From positions 1 to 38,905 of the forward strand of contig JAGRGH010000038.1 in NCBI GenBank assembly GCA_020445605.1: 38,905 bases of DNA, in the 5' to 3' direction. Shown here one piece after another: positions 35,899 through 38,905 of this stretch. The translations under genes were made by a program, and so were the position numbers. Position 1 is the first letter of the stretch. Each line of letters begins with the position of its first letter. This stretch comes from Chromatiales bacterium (GTDB lineage Bacteria; Pseudomonadota; Gammaproteobacteria; JAGRGH01). The notes below the pieces were generated by a model. The model saw only the letters and a list, made by a program, of their open reading frames with translations, was not told where the DNA came from and did not search any database.

Positions 35899-37572
35899 AT
35901 GGCCACGCGCTCGTCTTCACTGCTCGCCGAACACTGGCGCGCGCATCGCGCGGGCGTGTCGCTGCTGGCGGTATTCGCGGCGCTCGAGTCGGTCGCGACA
36001 CTCGCCCTGCCATTGCTCGCGGCCGGCGCCGCGGCGCTCGCGCTCGACACGGCCGAAAGCGGGTCGATGGCCTCCCTGATCACCATCGCCATCGGCATCC
36101 TGACGGCTCAGGCACTGACGCGTTTTGCCGCTGGCTGGTTCGGCGGCCGACTGGCGATCGACGTCGCGACCGAACTGCGCGTGCGCGTGTTCGATCACCT
36201 GCAGGCGCTGCCACTGGACGCGCACCTCGGCCGGCGCCGTGGCGACCTGCTGACGCTGCTCGGCACCGACAGCGACCGGGTCTCCGCGCTGATCGCCATG
36301 ACCGGCGGCACGCTCGCCGGCATCGTGATCACCGCGCTCGGCGCGGTCGTCATGATCGCGCGCACGGACCCATGGCTGGCGCTGGCCGCGGCCATCTGTG
36401 TACCACCGATCGCGATCGCCTCGCGCCTGTTCGCGCGCCGGCTGCGGCCGCTCGCGCGCCAGGCCGCCGACAGCGGCGCCGAACTGACCGCACACGCCGA
36501 GGACTCGCTCGCCGCGATCACCGCCGTGAAGGCCTTCGCGCGCGAACCCGAGCAGAGCGCGCGGTTTACGGCGCTGGCGCGCCATTCGGCCGGCCTCTAC
36601 AGGAGGCTCGCGGCGATCAGCGCCGGCGTCGGACCGGCCGTGCAGTGGCTGGTCGCGCTGGCCGTGCTGGCCCTGGTCGCGCTGGGGGTCGCGCGCGCCA
36701 GCAGCGGACAGTTCAACGCCGGCGGCCTGACGGCCGTGACCCTGTACGCCCTGCTGCTGGCGCGGCCGGCCGGCGTGTTCGCACAGTTCTGGGGCCAGTG
36801 GCAGCAGGCACGCGGCGCGGCGGCACGCATCGCCGAACTGCTGGCGACCGAGCCCGAATCGCCGGCCCACTCGCTGCCGGACCTGCGTGTCCATGGCGGC
36901 GCGATTGCGCTGGCTGGCGTGCGCTATGCCTATCCCGGTCGCGCGGCGGTGCTCGCGGGCCTTGATCTCGTCATCCGCGCGGGCGAAACCCTGGCCGTGA
37001 CCGGCGACAACGGCGCCGGCAAGACCACGCTGGCGCATCTGATCCTGCGCCTGCACGACCCGGACGCGGGCCACATCCGGATCGACGGGCAGGACCTGCG
37101 CGAGGTCTCGCTCGCAAGCCTGCGCCGGGCGATCGGTTACGTGCCGCAGCAGGTGCTGCTGGTCGAAGGAACGATCGCCGAGAACATCGCCTGGGGCGAT
37201 CCGTCCGCCGACCGGACGCGCATCGAACAGGCCGCCGAACACGCACTTGCGCGCGGATTCATCGACGCATTGCCCGCGGGCTTCGAGACCCGCATCGGGG
37301 ATCAGGGCGTGCGCCTGTCTGGCGGGCAGCGCCAGCGCATCGCGCTGGCACGCGCGCTGCTCAAGGACCCGCGTATTCTGATTCTCGACGAGGCGACGGC
37401 GATGTTCGACCCGGGGGCGGAACTCGAGCTCGTCGGCGGACTCCGGCCCGTCTTTGCCGGGCGCACCGTGGTGTGGATCACCCACCGACCCGCGGCGCTG
37501 GAACTCGCCCATCGGGTCGTGCGAATGCATGCGGGGCGCGTCGTCGACGTGCGCCCCGGTGTTCAGGCGTAG
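35899..37572 (+). CDS. ABC exporter, fused membrane and ATPase domains
   Basis: 557 residues of the MsbA/CydCD-like half-transporter type. About six membrane helices occupy residues 20-300. The ATPase domain has Walker A GDNGAGKTT (369-377), the Q-loop in GYVPQQ, signature LSGGQ (473-477), Walker B ILILDE (493-498) and a switch His (His529). Half-transporters dimerise in the inner membrane. The substrate is unknown; the gmd-fcl neighbours hint at a sugar or lipid link, but MsbA itself is longer-featured and essential elsewhere. The ATG at 35899 is preferred; the open frame before it crosses the hairpin region. The 3' end overlaps the convergent trxC by 10 bp. Confidence 0.92.
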   Translation: MATRSSSLLAEHWRAHRAGVSLLAVFAALESVATLALPLLAAGAAALALDTAESGSMASLITIAIGILTAQALTRFAAGWFGGRLAIDVATELRVRVFDHLQALPLDAHLGRRRGDLLTLLGTDSDRVSALIAMTGGTLAGIVITALGAVVMIARTDPWLALAAAICVPPIAIASRLFARRLRPLARQAADSGAELTAHAEDSLAAITAVKAFAREPEQSARFTALARHSAGLYRRLAAISAGVGPAVQWLVALAVLALVALGVARASSGQFNAGGLTAVTLYALLLARPAGVFAQFWGQWQQARGAAARIAELLATEPESPAHSLPDLRVHGGAIALAGVRYAYPGRAAVLAGLDLVIRAGETLAVTGDNGAGKTTLAHLILRLHDPDAGHIRIDGQDLREVSLASLRRAIGYVPQQVLLVEGTIAENIAWGDPSADRTRIEQAAEHALARGFIDALPAGFETRIGDQGVRLSGGQRQRIALARALLKDPRILILDEATAMFDPGAELELVGGLRPVFAGRTVVWITHRPAALELAHRVVRMHAGRVVDVRPGVQA

Positions 37573-37997
37573 GAACGAACCCAGCGTTCCAGCGTGCCGG
37601 CGTCCATCGCCCCGGCCTGCCGGGCCGCCTCGCGACCGTCGCGGAACACGATCAGGGTCGGGATGCTGCGGATGCCGTAACGCCCGGCGACGTCCTGCGC
37701 CACCTCCGTGTTGACCTTCGCGAACCGCACGCGCGGCTCAAGCCGCGCAGCCACGGCCGCGAATGCCGGCGCCATCATGTGACACGGCCCGCACCAGTCG
37801 GCCCAGAAGTCCACGACCACGGGCACATCGTTGCGCGTGACGTAGCGATCGAACGTCGCGCCGGCAAGTTCGGCCGGATGATCCGGCACCAGAGACGCCT
37901 TGCACTTGCCACAGCGCCCGCTGGAATCCAGGCGCTCCGCGGGCAGGCGGTTGACCGCGCCGCAGCCGGCGCAGACGATATGTACAGGTTCCGACAT
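37563..37997 (-). CDS. trxC: thioredoxin 2, zinc-binding
   Basis: A 144-residue cytosolic thioredoxin. An N-terminal zinc motif has two CxxC pairs (Cys9/Cys12 and Cys29/Cys32), followed by the thioredoxin fold with WCGPC (68-72) and the cis-proline in RSIPTL. This is the TrxC layout, known in E. coli for an oxidative-stress role under OxyR; no OxyR site was identified here. It overlaps the ABC transporter gene tail to tail and is divergent from the EVE gene, 58 bp apart. Confidence 0.95.
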   Translation of the reverse strand: MSEPVHIVCAGCGAVNRLPAERLDSSGRCGKCKASLVPDHPAELAGATFDRYVTRNDVPVVVDFWADWCGPCHMMAPAFAAVAARLEPRVRFAKVNTEVAQDVAGRYGIRSIPTLIVFRDGREAARQAGAMDAGTLERWVRSYA

Positions 37998-38055
37998 GGG
38001 AGGCTCCAGAGCTCGATGCCGTGCAGATGGGCACGTGCTCGAGCCAATTCAATCC

Positions 38056-38535
38056 ATGCAGTACTGGCTGTTCAAGACCGAGCCCGAGACCTTTGGCCTC
38101 GACGACCTCGCCGCGCGTACCCGACGCACCGAGCACTGGGACGGCGTGCGCAACTACCAGGCCCGCAACATGATGCGCGATGAAATGCGCAAGGGTGACC
38201 TGGGATTTTTCTATCACTCCAACTGTGCGGAGCCCGGCATTGTCGGCATCGTGGAGATCGTCCGCGAAGGCTACCCGGACCACACCGCGCACGACCCGGA
38301 TTCGAAATACCACGACCCGAAGAGCACGCCGGACGCGCCGCGCTGGTACATGGTGGACGTGCGCCTGAAACGGCGCCTGAAACGCAACATCACGCTGGCG
38401 GAACTCAAGGCCCACGCGGACGCACCGGCGTTGAAGGACTTCGCACTTCTGCGACGCGGCAACCGGCTTTCCGTCATGCCGGTTTCGGCCGATGCCTGGA
38501 ACTACGTGCTGGCGCTGGAAAACTCCGCTGTTTGA
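38056..38535 (+). CDS. EVE-domain protein
   Basis: 159 residues, almost all one EVE domain: YWLFKTEPETFGLDDLA at the start, WDGVRNYQARNMM, then GDLGFFYHSN and the closing RLSVMPVSADAWNYV. EVE domains have the PUA-like fold and bind modified bases such as 5-methylcytosine in nucleic acids. The short single-domain form is widespread in Proteobacteria and has no settled role. A perfect GTTTGAAC/GTTCAAAC hairpin (38530-38550) spans its stop codon. Confidence 0.93.
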   Translation: MQYWLFKTEPETFGLDDLAARTRRTEHWDGVRNYQARNMMRDEMRKGDLGFFYHSNCAEPGIVGIVEIVREGYPDHTAHDPDSKYHDPKSTPDAPRWYMVDVRLKRRLKRNITLAELKAHADAPALKDFALLRRGNRLSVMPVSADAWNYVLALENSAV

Positions 38536-38550
38536 ACCGCCTGTTCAAAC
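38530..38550 (+). terminator. hairpin across the EVE gene stop codon
   Basis: GTTTGAAC (38530-38537) and GTTCAAAC (38543-38550) form a perfect 8-bp stem with loop CGCCT, and the TGA stop lies within the left arm. There is no T-run; it may be an mRNA 3' end element or a small dispersed dyad. Confidence 0.45.
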
Positions 38551-38639
38551 TCGCGCAGCAGAGTGACAGGGGCAGCCAGAGCGCTTGATATTCGCCCCCC
38601 AACCCGTGGCAGGAGGGGAATCGTAACCTGCGGAAGGCT

Positions 38640-38905
38640 AATTAAAGGGCTCTGACCCCACTGCTGTCCCACAAAAGGGGAACAAAAAAGGCTTAAACCG
38701 CTGCTGGTTGATACAATGAATGTTCCACCAAACGTTGTAAAAACCAGAGGATTTAAGCCTTGGCGCATACTAGCACAGTTCTCAGCCAGCTCCTTCGGCT
38801 GGTGTCCAGACATGATTTTGAATCGCTCGCCCGCGAGCACCACTGCGGCCAGCGCCTGCGCAAGATCAGCCGCTGGGATCAGTTCGTCTCCTTGCTCATG
38901 GCGCA
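38640..38905 (+). mobile_element. left end of an IS4-family insertion sequence, cut by the window
   Basis: The transposase start at 38760 and the AT-rich leader before it (AAAAGG repeats near 38675-38695) mark the left end of an IS element. The left boundary is uncertain; the TTAAAGGGCTCTGACCCC stretch at 38643-38660 may be the terminal repeat or older flanking sequence. The right end is outside the window, so terminal repeats and target duplication cannot be checked. From 38551 to about 38640 I see no gene or clear signal. Confidence 0.65.
38760..38905 (+). CDS. IS4-family transposase, N-terminal part
   Basis: Translation from TTG at 38760 reads MAHTSTVLSQLLRLVSRHDF, then LAREHHCGQRLRKISRWDQFVSLLMAQ, to the window edge (48 codons). 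This is the characteristic N-terminal DUF4372-type region of IS4-family transposases (homologues begin MAHTNTxLSQLLxLxPRHxFExLA, followed by a conserved SRWDQF). AGAGGA lies nine bases before the TTG, which supports that start. The DDE catalytic part lies outside the window. Confidence 0.85.
   Translation, partial: MAHTSTVLSQLLRLVSRHDFESLAREHHCGQRLRKISRWDQFVSLLMA

Noticed and set aside
35917-37530. 537-codon minus-strand open frame opposite the ABC transporter
   Set aside because: The plus strand has every ABC motif; the minus frame has only shadow composition.

Overview
The window is high-GC bacterial DNA (about two-thirds G+C by eye), densely packed with genes that read as Gammaproteobacteria. 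The grounds are the birA-coaX-SPOR order, homodimeric AceE with a separate AceF and a lipoyl-bearing LpdA, HolC overlapping PepA, a PilU-type ATPase, and an ilvB-ilvH-ilvC-psd-pssA run. A sulfur-globule-type protein and a soxYZ-like operon point towards sulfur-oxidising relatives (Chromatiales-like), but genus cannot be assigned from the sequence alone.

Layout. 1-293: a 67-bp direct repeat, each copy ending in a tRNA 5' end read on the minus strand. 294-12437 (minus): a long co-directional block, first the pyruvate dehydrogenase genes aceE-aceF-lpdA, then a membrane protein, an M61 peptidase, an acyltransferase, birA, coaX and a SPOR protein; the last six are coupled by ATGA overlaps or a 2-nt gap. 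12634-12993 (minus): the sulfur-globule-like protein with its own promoter and terminator. 13128-19941 (plus): pyrC, pepA, holC, proS, a TraB/GumN-family protein and an MDR oxidoreductase. 19945-21865 (minus): a RibD_C reductase and pilU. 22003-22079: tRNA-Arg(CCT). 22104-26919 (minus): branched-chain amino acid synthesis (ilvB, ilvH, ilvC), then a PSD-family protein and pssA.

27081-28745 (plus) is accessory-looking: a DUF4124 protein, a 261-bp element with 32-bp terminal inverted repeats and nested internal inverted repeats, a MIF-like tautomerase, a run of five hairpins in 150 bp, and a 70-aa membrane protein. 28787-32386 is the most unusual locus. A minus-strand soxY-like/soxZ/metallo-beta-lactamase operon faces a plus-strand one-component regulator (winged helix, one membrane helix, TolB/FlgO-like domain, TPRs), with a palindrome between them. 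The SoxY homologue ends SGFGS where SoxY proteins end GGCGG, so it lacks the sulfur-carrying cysteine. The PSD-family protein in the ilv run likewise lacks the self-cleavage serine and the catalytic histidine.

32435-38535 holds a surface protein with an SdrD_B-like domain and a C-terminal membrane anchor, a DUF202 protein, the GDP-fucose pair gmd-fcl, an ABC exporter, trxC and an EVE-domain protein. The right edge (about 38640-38905) is the start of an IS4-family insertion sequence cut by the window. No CRISPR array or rRNA gene was seen.
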